Assembly: GCF_000961095.1 (NCBI RefSeq) | Contig: NZ_CP011058.1 | Span: 496,001-560,000, forward strand | DNA length: 64,000 nt | Reading direction: 5' to 3' | Source: Paenibacillus beijingensis | GTDB lineage: Bacteria; Bacillota; Bacilli; Paenibacillales; Paenibacillaceae | Position numbers and translations under genes: made by a program | In this document: positions 1-8,773 of the stretch, piece by piece | Position numbering within the stretch: position 1 is the first letter of the stretch | How the letters are laid out: the number at the start of each line of letters is the position of its first letter | The notes under the pieces: generated by a model | The model's database searches: none | What the model saw: the letters and a program-made list of their open reading frames with translations, nothing else | What the model was told of the DNA's origin: nothing

Positions 1-59
1 TGAATTCAAAATGTCATCAAGCATTAGCGCCACGATTTTGGCAGCCTTGAACAGATCGA

Positions 60-701
60 TCAATTAGAAATAAACGGATATTTGCGGATGAACCGAGAAT
101 CTGCAATTTGTTTTACAATAAATGCCGAAATATCGGCGCTCCGCATCTTCATCCCCGGCATATCCAGCTCGTTCACTTTTACTTCGTTTATTGCCGGTCC
201 TTCGATCACGAAAGGGAGTCTTAACAACGTCCAATCGACATGGCTATTCTGAAGTATGTTTAGCTCTTTGCGTTTGTCTTCCATCATAGCCGGATAGAGC
301 AGACGAAAGATTGCAGCTCCGATCCGGTTTCCGGTCGATTTGCGGTCTCCGGGTGCGTTCAGCGAAGCTCCTGTAATTCCAATATACCGCCGAATTCCTG
401 CCTCTTTCATTAACGATATGATGAGCCGAGTCAGCTCGCTGTAAATCGGAAATTTTTCTCTGTTAGGTTGGCCGAAGGCATTAATGACCACATCGCAATC
501 CTGAAGTGCTGCGGAAACAGCCTTCGAATCTTGAGCATCTCCTTTTACAACCTCCAATCGTTCATCTGATATCGTTACACGATCCGGATTCCGGGCGAGC
601 ATGCGAACAGAGTATCCTTCTGCCAACGCTTGCTTTACGATATAGCGCCCTACCTTGCCAGTTCCTCCAATGATGGCAATTTTATTTCTACCATTCTCCA
701 T
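60..701 (-). CDS. NAD(P)-binding NmrA/SDR-like oxidoreductase
   Basis: This 213-residue protein belongs to the atypical short-chain dehydrogenase group that binds NAD(P)H. The N-terminus has the Rossmann glycine motif GGTGKVGRY at about residues 12-20, followed by a basic segment (MLARNPDR) suited to NADPH, and later an acidic turn with VVINAFGQP. There is no clear Tyr-x3-Lys pair in the usual position, so catalytic activity is uncertain and it may be a redox sensor or flavin-reductase-like enzyme. The ATG at 701 follows GTGGGGCGAAATCA. It stands alone, divergent from nothing recognisable, and its substrate cannot be inferred. Confidence 0.85.
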   Translation of the reverse strand: MENGRNKIAIIGGTGKVGRYIVKQALAEGYSVRMLARNPDRVTISDERLEVVKGDAQDSKAVSAALQDCDVVINAFGQPNREKFPIYSELTRLIISLMKEAGIRRYIGITGASLNAPGDRKSTGNRIGAAIFRLLYPAMMEDKRKELNILQNSHVDWTLLRLPFVIEGPAINEVKVNELDMPGMKMRSADISAFIVKQIADSRFIRKYPFISN

Positions 702-870
702 TGATTTCGCCCCACAAATCTAAACATACTGGAATTCTCTTTATTTTATCGCTTTATCTGAACATATGAATTACTTTATCATAAATTACTGTTTTCCACT
801 ATTCTCCATAGTGAGTATCACCCGGATGTTAATCGGGCTAATGTTCTTGTTATCCGTCCGCAAAGCAGCA

Positions 871-920
871 GCAAGGGCCGCAGCTGACGCATCATCGATA
901 AGCGCAGCTGCGGCCCTTGC
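871..920. terminator. Perfect 16-bp stem-loop downstream of the ycnI-like gene
   Basis: Positions 871-886 and 905-920 are exact reverse complements around an 18-base loop. The hairpin lies 33 bases beyond the stop codon of the YcnI-like gene. It lacks a U-run on either strand, so it may be a Rho-independent-like pause site, an mRNA 3' protection structure or a repeat element rather than a classical terminator. Confidence 0.5.
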
Positions 921-952
921 GGGGTTGCCGAATATGAAAAAATTAAAGCCTG

Positions 953-1678
953 CTACCGTTTGCGCCGGCCGGAAATTGCCGTAATGAGAGCCGCAGCACC
1001 GAGGATAAGCGCAGCGATGGACAGATAGAGCGGCACTTTGCTCCCCGAAGCTTCGCCAGCGCCGGCAGCAGCAGAGCCGGATTCTGCAGCCGCATTCCCG
1101 CCTGCTGCAGCTGTTCCGGTCTGCGCGCTTTCATCCGCAGCCGCGGTTCCGGACTGCGCGCCGCTACCGGCTGTGCCGCCGTGTCCGTCTCCCGCTCCCG
1201 TTCCTGCCGTCACGGCCGTTACCGATGCCGGGTAATCGGAATCCTTCGCTCCGACCCAATCTACAGTACTATTGTCGCTGTATGTCTGGTAAGCTTTCCA
1301 GCCAAGCTCGGTCACATTGTCCGCTACTTTGCCCGTCAGCCTGAATTCGGTAAACTCCGTACTCGCCAGTCCTTTGCCTGCGGCAACCGTCCACGTGACC
1401 GACACGATTTTGCCGTCCGCTCCTTTTTCGAGCTCGGCCGTCCACTCCGGTTTCGGCTCTGTCCGCGATACGTTCACGCCATCAGGCACCCTTACTTTCA
1501 CTTTCGTTGTCTGTACCCCGTCCTTCTCGCTCGGCACACGAACCGAGAATACTTCATATGCGCCCTGCGTCGTTTGTTTCGGCTGCACCGTCACATGCGC
1601 GCTGGCAATGCCCGCAAAGCAAACGAGCGAAAGCGCCAGCAGCAGCGCGACAATCGAATTTTTTTTGGAAAGCGTCAT
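953..1678 (-). CDS. ycnI: YcnI-like copper-binding membrane-anchored protein (DUF1775)
   Basis: The 241-residue product has a signal peptide (residues 1-27, KK then a hydrophobic core ending ASA) so that the mature protein begins with His28 in HVTVQP. In the characterised Bacillus YcnI, the N-terminal His binds Cu(II) in a single-histidine brace. The DUF1775 domain spans about 28-150, followed by an Ala/Gly/Ser-rich linker (150-215) and a C-terminal helix with an RRKR stop-transfer end, anchoring it outside the cell. It is the last gene of the copper cluster, after the two-component pair and CopCD/YcnJ. It probably receives or buffers Cu(II) at the outer face of the membrane. Confidence 0.9.
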   Translation of the reverse strand: MTLSKKNSIVALLLALSLVCFAGIASAHVTVQPKQTTQGAYEVFSVRVPSEKDGVQTTKVKVRVPDGVNVSRTEPKPEWTAELEKGADGKIVSVTWTVAAGKGLASTEFTEFRLTGKVADNVTELGWKAYQTYSDNSTVDWVGAKDSDYPASVTAVTAGTGAGDGHGGTAGSGAQSGTAAADESAQTGTAAAGGNAAAESGSAAAGAGEASGSKVPLYLSIAALILGAAALITAISGRRKR

Positions 1679-1791
1679 TTAAGTTGACCGTCCCTTTCAT
1701 GATGGATTCTTTTTTATCAAGTATAGAGCTTGATTTTGAAATCCGGTATGACTCGAAAGGGCTACGGCCTCATGACAAGTTTGTGACGAGG

Positions 1792-2592
1792 CTATAGCCC
1801 CATATATCCCTGCTCATACGCGTAACGGGTCAGCTGGACACGGTTGTCGAGATGAAGCTTTTGCAAAATATTTTTCAGATGGTTTTTCACCGTATGTTCG
1901 GAAATGTTCAGCATCTGCGCGATTTCACGGTTTGATTCGCCAAGCGCGACACGCTCCAAAATTTCTTTCTCGCGCTCGGTCAGCACATTTCCCCTTACCT
2001 GCGTTTCCGCGCCTTTTCCTTCCGCAGTTTCCGCAGGTCGCCTCTCTTTGCCAGGGTTGATACTCCCGACATATCCGCCGCCTTCCCCTCCAGTATTGCT
2101 GCGGCTTCCCGCCTTAAATTCACTGAGAATCGCCGCCGCAATGTCCTGCGTCATCGGCGCCTCATCCAGAGCAACCGCGCGCAAATAGTCGATCCACGCC
2201 GACGGCGACAAGTTTTTGAGCAAATAACCTTGCGCTCCCCGTTTAATCGCCTCGAACAGATGCGTGATATCGTCGGACACCGTAACCATGACGATACGGA
2301 CCGAAGGCATCTCCGCTTTAACGAGCTCCGTCGCCTTCAAGCCGCCCATACCCGGCATATGAATATCCATCAGGATGACATCGGGGGCAAGCTCCAGCGC
2401 CATGCGGATCGCTTCCTCGCCGCTCGCCGCCTCACCCGTAATTTGAAAGGACGGGTCGTCCGCTATCAGCTCGCGCATCCCTTCACGGCCGTGCGGATGG
2501 TCGTCGACGATCAGCACATGCACGGCAGAAGGCTTTTTCGACGTGATGTCTTCACCTTTGCCGCCTTGAGCCCGGGAATCTTCTTCGTTCAT
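1792..2592 (-). CDS. NarL/LuxR-family response regulator
   Basis: This response regulator has an N-terminal receiver domain (about residues 24-140, phospho-acceptor Asp in VILMDIHMPG, conserved Lys in YLLKNL), a variable Gly-rich linker (about 155-200) and a C-terminal LuxR-type helix-turn-helix starting LTEREKEIL and ending with the recognition helix SEHTVKNHL. The start at 2592 is chosen because it follows GGAAGGAGGCGGAGTCCAA and forms an ATGA overlap with the kinase stop codon; an upstream in-frame start at 2646 would lie inside the kinase gene. Translational coupling to the kinase makes the pair a cognate two-component system. Copper-responsive control of ycnI/ycnJ is an inference from location. 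Confidence 0.9.
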   Translation of the reverse strand: MNEEDSRAQGGKGEDITSKKPSAVHVLIVDDHPHGREGMRELIADDPSFQITGEAASGEEAIRMALELAPDVILMDIHMPGMGGLKATELVKAEMPSVRIVMVTVSDDITHLFEAIKRGAQGYLLKNLSPSAWIDYLRAVALDEAPMTQDIAAAILSEFKAGSRSNTGGEGGGYVGSINPGKERRPAETAEGKGAETQVRGNVLTEREKEILERVALGESNREIAQMLNISEHTVKNHLKNILQKLHLDNRVQLTRYAYEQGYMGL

Positions 2593-3467
2593 TTGGACTC
2601 CGCCTCCTTCCGTAGGGTTTGCCCGTCCTCTCTGGCAAGCCTGCATATTTTAACTTCCGTGCCGCCAGGAGCAACGGTCAAGCGGCTAGCCGTCAGCGTC
2701 CACCCCATGCTGCGGGCGCGGTCGGTCATCATGCGGATGCCGAAGCAGCCGCTGCGTTGTCCGGAGCCGTCTGGCATGCCGGCGCCGTCGTCGGCAACAC
2801 GGCAGCTAAATCCACCGCCTTCCGCAGGTTCGCATCCGATTACGGCCCGCTCCGCTCCGCTGTGCTTGCGCACGTTCATGACCGCCTCCCGCATAATGGC
2901 GAGCAGATCAACCTTTTCCTTGGGCGAGAGCGAACTCTCCGGCAGCCGCCAGTCGATCTCGGCCTGTATTCCGCCCTCTTCCAGCTCATCGGCAAGCGCG
3001 CGCAGCGACTGCATCCACGAAACATCCGCCGGAGCGGGTACGGCCCGCAGGCCGGCAATGGATTGACGCACGTCATCGTAAATATGACGTACCGTTTGGC
3101 GCATTTGCGCCGTCTGGTTCCGGATGCGTTCCGCGTCGCCCATCCGCTCTAAACGGTCCAGCTTCACCGACAGCAAAAACAACGACTGCGAAATGCCGTC
3201 ATGCAGCTCCCGCGCCAGTTGTTCCCGTTCCTCCAAAGCGGCTTTCACCGCCTGCTCCCGCCGCAGCTGCTTCTGCGTCTCTTCAAACATGGAGAACAGC
3301 TTCCGCAGCAGCGTTACGGAAACGAAAAAAACGATGAGCGGCGTCAGCAAGTTGCCGAGCGTCATGGACAGATAAGGCAGCAGCAGCGTATGCCGGACAT
3401 ACTCCCATAAACCGACGGCCGCGGTCGGCGTCCATAATATGAGCCTTTTGATCGTGATATCCGTCAT
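2589..3467 (-). CDS. Sensor histidine kinase, NarX/LiaS (HisKA_3) type
   Basis: The 292-residue kinase has two N-terminal hydrophobic segments (about 10-60) with little extracellular loop between them, a short coiled segment, the HisKA_3 dimerisation domain with the phospho-accepting His in ARELHDGIS (about 89-97), and a HATPase domain with an N-box-like region (MREAVMNVRKHS) and G-box DDGAGMPDG. The lack of an extracellular sensor domain resembles intramembrane-sensing kinases. It begins 18 bases after the CopCD stop with AGGGGG upstream of the ATG at 3467 and overlaps the regulator by ATGA, so the three genes form one operon. Confidence 0.9.
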   Translation of the reverse strand: MTDITIKRLILWTPTAAVGLWEYVRHTLLLPYLSMTLGNLLTPLIVFFVSVTLLRKLFSMFEETQKQLRREQAVKAALEEREQLARELHDGISQSLFLLSVKLDRLERMGDAERIRNQTAQMRQTVRHIYDDVRQSIAGLRAVPAPADVSWMQSLRALADELEEGGIQAEIDWRLPESSLSPKEKVDLLAIMREAVMNVRKHSGAERAVIGCEPAEGGGFSCRVADDGAGMPDGSGQRSGCFGIRMMTDRARSMGWTLTASRLTVAPGGTEVKICRLAREDGQTLRKEAESK

Positions 3468-3485
3468 AAAAAAGCGGCCCCCTAA

Positions 3486-5153
3486 CTAATAGTTGCGGAA
3501 CGGCACGTCCTTCACCCGTTCGTCGTCGTTGCCGTCAAGTACCCGTACCTGAGCCGTCCAATGGCCGGCAAACGGCACATACGGGCCGTCCGCCCTGTAG
3601 GCGGTCTTCACAAACCCGTCGAAGGAACTGATTTCATCGTCGGTATACGGCCGAAGCGGAACGGTTATCGCCCCCAGCTCCGGATTATCGTCCGAACGGA
3701 GCAGCAGCTTGACCGACTTCGGCTCCCCCATCTGCTGCGGCAGCCAAACTTTCACGATAAATTCGTTATCGCCGGGAACGTTTGGCGAAATGCGCATCGA
3801 CAAGTGCATCTGCTCGCCCATTTCGTGATATGCGACAGGCTCATTGGCCGGCAGCGGACTTAAGTAGGTAAAGAGGCCGACGATGATCAGGATTAACCCC
3901 ATCAGCAGCCCGTCGGCTTGCAGCAGAAGTCCGGACGGGAAGCCTTTCCGCTTCATCCGCAGCCGCAGCAGCGCGCCGGTTATGATCACAAGCACGACGA
4001 GCGCCGCCTTCGCGAGCAGCAGACTTCCCCAAGTCGTGTACAGCAAATATTCAAGCCCCGGCATATAGAGCAGCGTCATGCCGATCCCGCTTAGCGTAAG
4101 AATAGCGATGCTGATCCAGGCGGCAGCGGAAAAGCGGGCCGCGAAGCGTCCCGCTTCCTTGCGGTCCGTAAACCAAAGCGCCAGCAGCAGCGACAGTCCT
4201 CCTGCCCACAATGCCCCGCCGGCAAGATGGACATAATCCAGCGCCAGCGTCGCCCATTTGGGCGTCAAAGCGGCGGCATGGCCGCTCCACGCTTCCTGCG
4301 CCAGCAGCAGCAGCGCCCACAGCATCCGGACGGCTCCTCCCGCCCGCAGCAGCAAAAATCCGAGCAGCGAAAGCAGCAGCAGCGCATCCCAGGACAAGCC
4401 TACCGACGTGGAGACAAACAGCTTCAGCCATCCTTTTTGCCCCTCCATCAGCTCTTTGGCATGAACAAACACATACAGCAACGAAACAAGCAGCAGCGCC
4501 CGCAGGGCGATAACGGCCCATTTTCTTATATGCGCATTCAAGGCTTCGTGCAGCGGGCCTCTGATGAGCGCGCTCCACAGCATGACGCCTGCCGCAAACA
4601 GCAGCGCCGCATAATAAAGACAGCGGATCACATAGAGCTGCATGCGGCCGGCGCTGAGCTCCGTTCCATCGCCGCCGTGTCCGGAATGGCCAAGCTCCTT
4701 GTGCGGATCAAAGGCCGACGCATCTTTGGCTGCCGGCGGATTGCCGACGACAAATACATAGGAGCCCGATATGGGATGGCCGTCCTCTGAAATGATCCGG
4801 TAGGAGACGGTGTAGACGTCATCGTCCAGCTTCGGCAGTTTTAACGTAAGCGAGCGGCCGTTATCGCCCGCTTGCGCTTCGTTCCCGGTTACCTTGTTCA
4901 AGCCGCTGCCCAGCACCTGCAGCGAGCCGACGGACGCTTCGATGCCTTCGCTGAAGTGAAGCGTCACTTCCTCCGGCCCCTTTGCAAGCATGGCGCCCGG
5001 CTCCGGCGCCGAGCCGGTCAAGGCAGCGTGCGCCAGCGCAGTCCCCGGACGAGTCCACATGCCGCAAACGGCAATGAGCACAATAAGCAAAAAAACGCCC
5101 AACGGGCGGAATAAAGCCTGACTGCGGTTAATAGGTCCGTAATCGTTATCCAT
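3486..5153 (-). CDS. ycnJ: CopC-CopD fusion copper-resistance/uptake protein (YcnJ-like)
   Basis: This large membrane protein carries a secretion signal, an extracellular CopC beta-barrel, a CopD membrane domain of about eight helices and a C-terminal extracellular YcnJ-type domain. The CopC part begins after the signal at HAALTGSAP, giving the N-terminal His ligand, and has the second Cu(II) site SEDGHPISG. Bacillus YcnJ imports copper. A TTG at 5159 with AAAGGA 12 bases upstream is an alternative start to the ATG at 5153; earlier in-frame ATGs lack a ribosome site. It heads the kinase-regulator operon and is divergent from a 51-aa gene, with about 140 bases between them for promoters. Confidence 0.9.
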   Translation of the reverse strand: MDNDYGPINRSQALFRPLGVFLLIVLIAVCGMWTRPGTALAHAALTGSAPEPGAMLAKGPEEVTLHFSEGIEASVGSLQVLGSGLNKVTGNEAQAGDNGRSLTLKLPKLDDDVYTVSYRIISEDGHPISGSYVFVVGNPPAAKDASAFDPHKELGHSGHGGDGTELSAGRMQLYVIRCLYYAALLFAAGVMLWSALIRGPLHEALNAHIRKWAVIALRALLLVSLLYVFVHAKELMEGQKGWLKLFVSTSVGLSWDALLLLSLLGFLLLRAGGAVRMLWALLLLAQEAWSGHAAALTPKWATLALDYVHLAGGALWAGGLSLLLALWFTDRKEAGRFAARFSAAAWISIAILTLSGIGMTLLYMPGLEYLLYTTWGSLLLAKAALVVLVIITGALLRLRMKRKGFPSGLLLQADGLLMGLILIIVGLFTYLSPLPANEPVAYHEMGEQMHLSMRISPNVPGDNEFIVKVWLPQQMGEPKSVKLLLRSDDNPELGAITVPLRPYTDDEISSFDGFVKTAYRADGPYVPFAGHWTAQVRVLDGNDDERVKDVPFRNY

Positions 5154-5295
5154 CGTCAATGAAGCTTCACGTCCTTTCAGGTCGTCCGCTTCAAGTTTAC
5201 TAAATGACGGGGGCAAAAACCATCTTCGAATTGGTGAACGATACATACTTTGCCGGCCATTCGTCCACGCTAACAATAAGAAAGGAGGCGGACAG

Positions 5296-5451
5296 ATGAA
5301 GTCTACTAACGATGCCTACAAATTCGCGGAGCTTGACGGGATGGAGGACGCCGTCGAGGAGATCCGCAAGCTGGAACAGCAGCTGTCCCGGCAGCACGGT
5401 TCACCCGTCACCCTCATCGCTTACGAGAACAGAAGCGGCGATGACCGATAA
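5296..5451 (+). CDS. Small 51-aa hypothetical protein
   Basis: This short gene encodes 51 residues starting MKSTNDAYKF and ending RSGDDR. It has an excellent ribosome site (AAAGGAGGCGGACAG directly before the ATG) and ends 24 bases before a strong terminator, which together support it as a real gene despite its size. The middle (residues 16-32) is an amphipathic, Glu-rich helix (DAVEEIRKLEQQL); there is no signal peptide or metal motif. It is divergent from the CopCD operon. No family is recognised and no function is proposed. Confidence 0.7.
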   Translation: MKSTNDAYKFAELDGMEDAVEEIRKLEQQLSRQHGSPVTLIAYENRSGDDR

Positions 5452-5474
5452 CGAGAATAACTTTGAAACGAAAC

Positions 5475-5528
5475 AGCCTCCCTGTTCCGCGCTTGCGTTC
5501 AACACAAGCACCGGAACAGGGAGGCTTT
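5475..5528. terminator. Bidirectional terminator between the 51-aa gene and glutamate dehydrogenase
   Basis: A long stem starting AGCCTCCCTGTTCCG pairs with CGGAACAGGGAGGCT, extended inside by GCTTG/CAAGC. The right arm runs into TTTTC on the plus strand and the left arm is preceded by an A-rich stretch, so it can serve both the plus-strand small gene and the minus-strand gdh transcript. Confidence 0.85.
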
Positions 5529-5602
5529 TCATCATCTGCGCATATCCGAGATTAACGTTAATTCATGAGGCAATCCGGTTCCGCTTATCTTACACCGAAC
5601 TT

Positions 5603-6874
5603 CTAGACCCAGCCTCTCCATTTCATCGCCTCCGCCGATTTCTTTAAACCGACGATGTAAGCGGCCAATCTCATATCGACGTTTTTACCCAGCGACGTTT
5701 GGTAAATATTATGGAAGGCCGAAACCAAAATCTTTTCCAGCTTAACCTTTACTTCTTCTTCCGTCCAATAGTAGCCCTGGTTGTTCTGCACCCATTCGAA
5801 ATAAGAAACGACGACGCCACCTGCGCTTGCCAGCACATCGGGCACGATTAATACGCCTCTTTCCGTCAGCATTTCCGTCGCTTTCATTGTCGTCGGCCCG
5901 TTGGCGGCTTCGATCACGATTTTCGCCTTGATTTGGGCGGCGTTTGCTTCGGTAATCTGGTTTTCGATCGCAGCGGGCACTAACATATCACACGGCTGAA
6001 TTAACAGCTCTTCATTCGTCAGCCGGTCTTCGAACAAGTTCGTCACGATGCCGAACGAGTCCCGTCTATCCAATAACGAATCGATATCAAGCCCGTTCTC
6101 GTCGTACAGAGCGCCGCAGGCGTCGGAGATACCGACCACTTTCGCACCGGCGTCATAAAGGAACTTCGCCAGAAAGCTGCCCGCATTGCCGAATCCTTGA
6201 ATGATGATCCGGGAGCCTTCGATCGGGATTCCGACTACTTTGGCCGCTTCATTCATCACGATCGTCACGCCGAGAGCCGTCGATGATTCCCTTCCCTGCG
6301 AACCGCCCAGCACAAGCGGCTTGCCGGTGATAAATCCGGGGGAGTCGAATTCGCGAATGCGGCTGTACTCATCCATCATCCATGCCATCACCTGCGAATT
6401 CGTATAAACGTCCGGCGCCGGAATGTCTTTCGTCGGCCCGACCAATTGGCTGATGGCGCGCACATAACCGCGGCTTAACCGTTCCAGCTCGCCCGCAGAC
6501 ATCGACCGCGGATCGCACTTGATTCCGCCTTTTCCGCCGCCGTACGGCAGATCGGTAATGCCGCATTTCATGCTCATCCACATCGAAAGGGCTTTAACTT
6601 CCTCTTCCGTCACGTCGGGATGGAACCGCACGCCGCCCTTCGTCGGTCCGGCTGCATCGTTATGCTGCGCCCGGTAGCCGGTAAACACCTGCACCGAGCC
6701 GTTGTCCATTTTGACGGGAATGCGGACGGTCAGCAGACGGAGGGGCTCCTTCAACAATTCATAAAACGCTTCATCGTAACCCATTTTGTGCAATGCGGTG
6801 CGAATGATGTGCTGCGTTCTGGCGAATACGTCTTCCTTTTCATGAACGCTTTGCTCCACGACAAGTCGGCTCAT
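5603..6874 (-). CDS. gudB: Glutamate dehydrogenase (Glu/Leu/Phe/Val dehydrogenase family)
   Basis: The 423-residue enzyme interconverts glutamate with 2-oxoglutarate and ammonium, and the catabolic NAD-dependent role is likely. The catalytic lysine lies in YGGGKGGIKCDP and substrate-site residues in TKGGVRFHPDV; the Rossmann motif GFGNAGSFLAK sits near residue 230. Length matches RocG/GudB of Bacillus. The ATG at 6874 follows GAGGAGAATCGAG. It lies 35 bases downstream of a glutamate/dicarboxylate symporter gene on the same strand, so uptake and oxidation of glutamate are probably co-transcribed. The choice of gudB over rocG is by similarity only. Confidence 0.93.
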   Translation of the reverse strand: MSRLVVEQSVHEKEDVFARTQHIIRTALHKMGYDEAFYELLKEPLRLLTVRIPVKMDNGSVQVFTGYRAQHNDAAGPTKGGVRFHPDVTEEEVKALSMWMSMKCGITDLPYGGGKGGIKCDPRSMSAGELERLSRGYVRAISQLVGPTKDIPAPDVYTNSQVMAWMMDEYSRIREFDSPGFITGKPLVLGGSQGRESSTALGVTIVMNEAAKVVGIPIEGSRIIIQGFGNAGSFLAKFLYDAGAKVVGISDACGALYDENGLDIDSLLDRRDSFGIVTNLFEDRLTNEELLIQPCDMLVPAAIENQITEANAAQIKAKIVIEAANGPTTMKATEMLTERGVLIVPDVLASAGGVVVSYFEWVQNNQGYYWTEEEVKVKLEKILVSAFHNIYQTSLGKNVDMRLAAYIVGLKKSAEAMKWRGWV

Positions 6875-6909
6875 CTCGATTCTCCTCGACCTTTTAAATG
6901 TATTTGCGG

Positions 6910-8181
6910 TTAAGCGGCTTTGTTCACCGATTCCACATATTGTTTGGATTTGCCGGTATCAAATTGACCTTCCGATTTGGAAATGACAACGCTCGCGAGG
7001 CTGTTGCCGAGCACGTTGACTACGGTCCGCCCCATATCCATAATGCGGTCGATTCCGGCGATGAAAGCAAGTCCTTCCGGCGGAATGCCGACCGAGCCAA
7101 GCGTCGCCAGCAGCACGACGAAGGAGACGCCCGGTACTCCCGCGATCCCTTTGGAGGTCACCATCAGCACGAGCAGCAGCGTCACCTGTTCCGCCAGCGA
7201 CAAGTCGATGCCGTACATTTGCGCAATGAACAGCGCCGCAAGCGCCTGATAAAGCGTGGATCCGTCCAGATTAAAGGAATAGCCGGTCGGGATGACGAAG
7301 GAAGTAATCGCCTTCGGACAGCCGAATTTCTCCATTTTTTCCATCACTTTTGGCAGCACGGCTTCCGAGCTCGCGGTCGAAAAAGCAAGAATAAGTTCAT
7401 CTTTCAACACTTTCATGATGGCAAAAATGCTCGTCCCGGACCATTTCGCAATTACGCCGAGAACAATAAAGACAAAGAGCAGCATCGCCAAGTAAACGGC
7501 GACGACAAGCTTGCCGAGAGGAATGAGAGAAGCGGCCCCGAATTTCGATACCGTTACCCCGATCAGCGCAAATACGCCAAACGGCGCAAATTTCATGATC
7601 TGGTTCGTAACCCAGAACATGGCGTCCGCAACTCCGTGAAAAAACTGCAGCACCGGCTTTCCTTTTTCGCCGACAGCGGCGATGCCTAAACCGAACATGA
7701 CGGAGAAAAAGATAACCGCCAGCATATCCCCGTTTGCAAAAGCGCTAACGACATTTGTCGGCACAATGTTCACAATCGTATCGGCAAAACCGTGATTCGA
7801 CACTTCTTCGGCCGTATCCACATATTTATGGACATCGGTCTTCGCCAAATGGCTCATATCGACACCTTTGCCCGGCTGCATCACATTGGCGGCAAGCAGC
7901 CCGACGACGATGGCGATCAGCGTCACGATTTCAAAATAAAGCAGCGTTTTGCCACCGAGCTTCCCGAGCCGTTTCATGTCGCCCGTGCCCGCGATGCCGA
8001 CAATAAGCGAAGAAACGACGATCGGAACGACGATCATTTTGATCATGCGGATAAACAGATCGCCAATCGGCGTCAAATAAGTTGCCACCGCAGCATTTCC
8101 GTAAAACAGAACCCCGACACCGATGCCGAGAATAAGCCCGACCAATATTTGCAAAGCCAAACCAAATTTTTTCATATTCAA
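6910..8181 (-). CDS. gltT: Glutamate/dicarboxylate:cation symporter (DAACS family, GltT/DctA-like)
   Basis: The 423-residue product is a multi-pass symporter of the dicarboxylate/amino acid:cation family. It has the family's serine-rich reentrant segment (FSTASSEAVLPKV) and the transport-site block PTGYSFNLDGSTLYQ, followed by TSKGIAGVPG and the C-terminal GRTVVNVLGNSLASVV segment holding cation-site residues. Substrate is glutamate, aspartate or C4-dicarboxylate; the gene directly after it is glutamate dehydrogenase, which favours glutamate. The ATG at 8181 is preceded by GGTGGGGTGATTGAAT. Upstream (8280-8310) an AAATGT/ACATTT inverted repeat may be regulatory, but this is weak. Confidence 0.92.
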   Translation of the reverse strand: MNMKKFGLALQILVGLILGIGVGVLFYGNAAVATYLTPIGDLFIRMIKMIVVPIVVSSLIVGIAGTGDMKRLGKLGGKTLLYFEIVTLIAIVVGLLAANVMQPGKGVDMSHLAKTDVHKYVDTAEEVSNHGFADTIVNIVPTNVVSAFANGDMLAVIFFSVMFGLGIAAVGEKGKPVLQFFHGVADAMFWVTNQIMKFAPFGVFALIGVTVSKFGAASLIPLGKLVVAVYLAMLLFVFIVLGVIAKWSGTSIFAIMKVLKDELILAFSTASSEAVLPKVMEKMEKFGCPKAITSFVIPTGYSFNLDGSTLYQALAALFIAQMYGIDLSLAEQVTLLLVLMVTSKGIAGVPGVSFVVLLATLGSVGIPPEGLAFIAGIDRIMDMGRTVVNVLGNSLASVVISKSEGQFDTGKSKQYVESVNKAA

Positions 8182-8345
8182 TCACCCCACCAAATTTTAA
8201 CAATGTCCGGTAACTATGCTCTCATTCTAGCGGGGGAACTATCGGAAACTACAAAAATAGACATGACGGATTAAAAATAAATGTGAACTATTGTGACATT
8301 TGATTGAAGGGGCGTAATAGAAAAGCAGATCGAAAGGAAAAAGAA

Positions 8346-8369
8346 AAAACTTGGCCGCAGCGGCCAAGC
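8346..8369 (-). terminator. Rho-independent terminator of the agr-like operon
   Basis: On the minus strand a CTTGGCCGC/GCGGCCAAG stem just after the LytTR stop codon is followed by a run of T residues (TTTTTTC). It closes the agr-like operon and separates it from the symporter gene. Confidence 0.8.
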
Positions 8370-8371
8370 GT

Positions 8372-8758
8372 TTAAATGAGCTTATAAGTTTTGCCCATGC
8401 TGTCCATCGCCTTCACGACCTGCTTAAAGCGTTCCACAGACATGGTGCAATTTTTGGAATGCCGGGACGGATTCAATTCGAAATACGCCTTGTTCAGCTT
8501 GTTGTCCAGCAGCTCTACCTTTTCCGGGTTAATAAAAATGTTGCGGTCGGCTTCGATTAACGTAATAAAGCCGCTTCCCGAAATGGCATTGCCCCAAAAC
8601 TTCAACGTTCCGGGAAGATATCCGTCCTTTATGCCGGTATGTACAAGCACGCATCCGCTTGCACGCAAATACTCCAGGTAGAGTATCGTTTCGTAGGGGA
8701 TTAACGTCAAGCTTGTCCCCTTAATGTCAACCGAAACGGACAGATAGGACTGATCCAT
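8372..8758 (-). CDS. Free-standing LytTR DNA-binding regulator
   Basis: This 128-residue protein is essentially one LytTR domain: beta-rich start LTLIPYETILYLEYL, a middle loop and the typical FITLIEADRNIFINPEKVELL block where LytTR proteins carry their DNA-contacting segment. There is no receiver domain, so it cannot be phosphorylated as AgrA is. The ATG at 8758 follows AAGGATG, 15 bases after the peptide gene stop, and a terminator follows, so it is the last gene of the agr-like operon. It probably is the output regulator of the peptide signal, perhaps by autoregulating this promoter; this is inference. Family assignment is by domain pattern and reasonably secure. Confidence 0.8.
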   Translation of the reverse strand: MDQSYLSVSVDIKGTSLTLIPYETILYLEYLRASGCVLVHTGIKDGYLPGTLKFWGNAISGSGFITLIEADRNIFINPEKVELLDNKLNKAYFELNPSRHSKNCTMSVERFKQVVKAMDSMGKTYKLI

Positions 8759-8773
8759 AATCCGATCACATCC

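Noticed and set aside
2..67. Open plus-strand frame ending TAG at the window edge
   Set aside because: About 21 codons are visible and no family can be recognised; it could be the end of a gene lying outside the window, but there is not enough sequence.
766..984. 72-codon plus-strand frame
   Set aside because: It runs through a perfect hairpin, lacks a ribosome site and is antisense to the end of the YcnI gene; its alanine-rich translation follows from the hairpin GC content.
8280..8310. TGTGA-like motif suggesting a CRP site upstream of the glutamate symporter
   Set aside because: The two TGTGA elements are direct rather than inverted repeats, and the organism is probably a Firmicute where CRP-cAMP sites are not expected.
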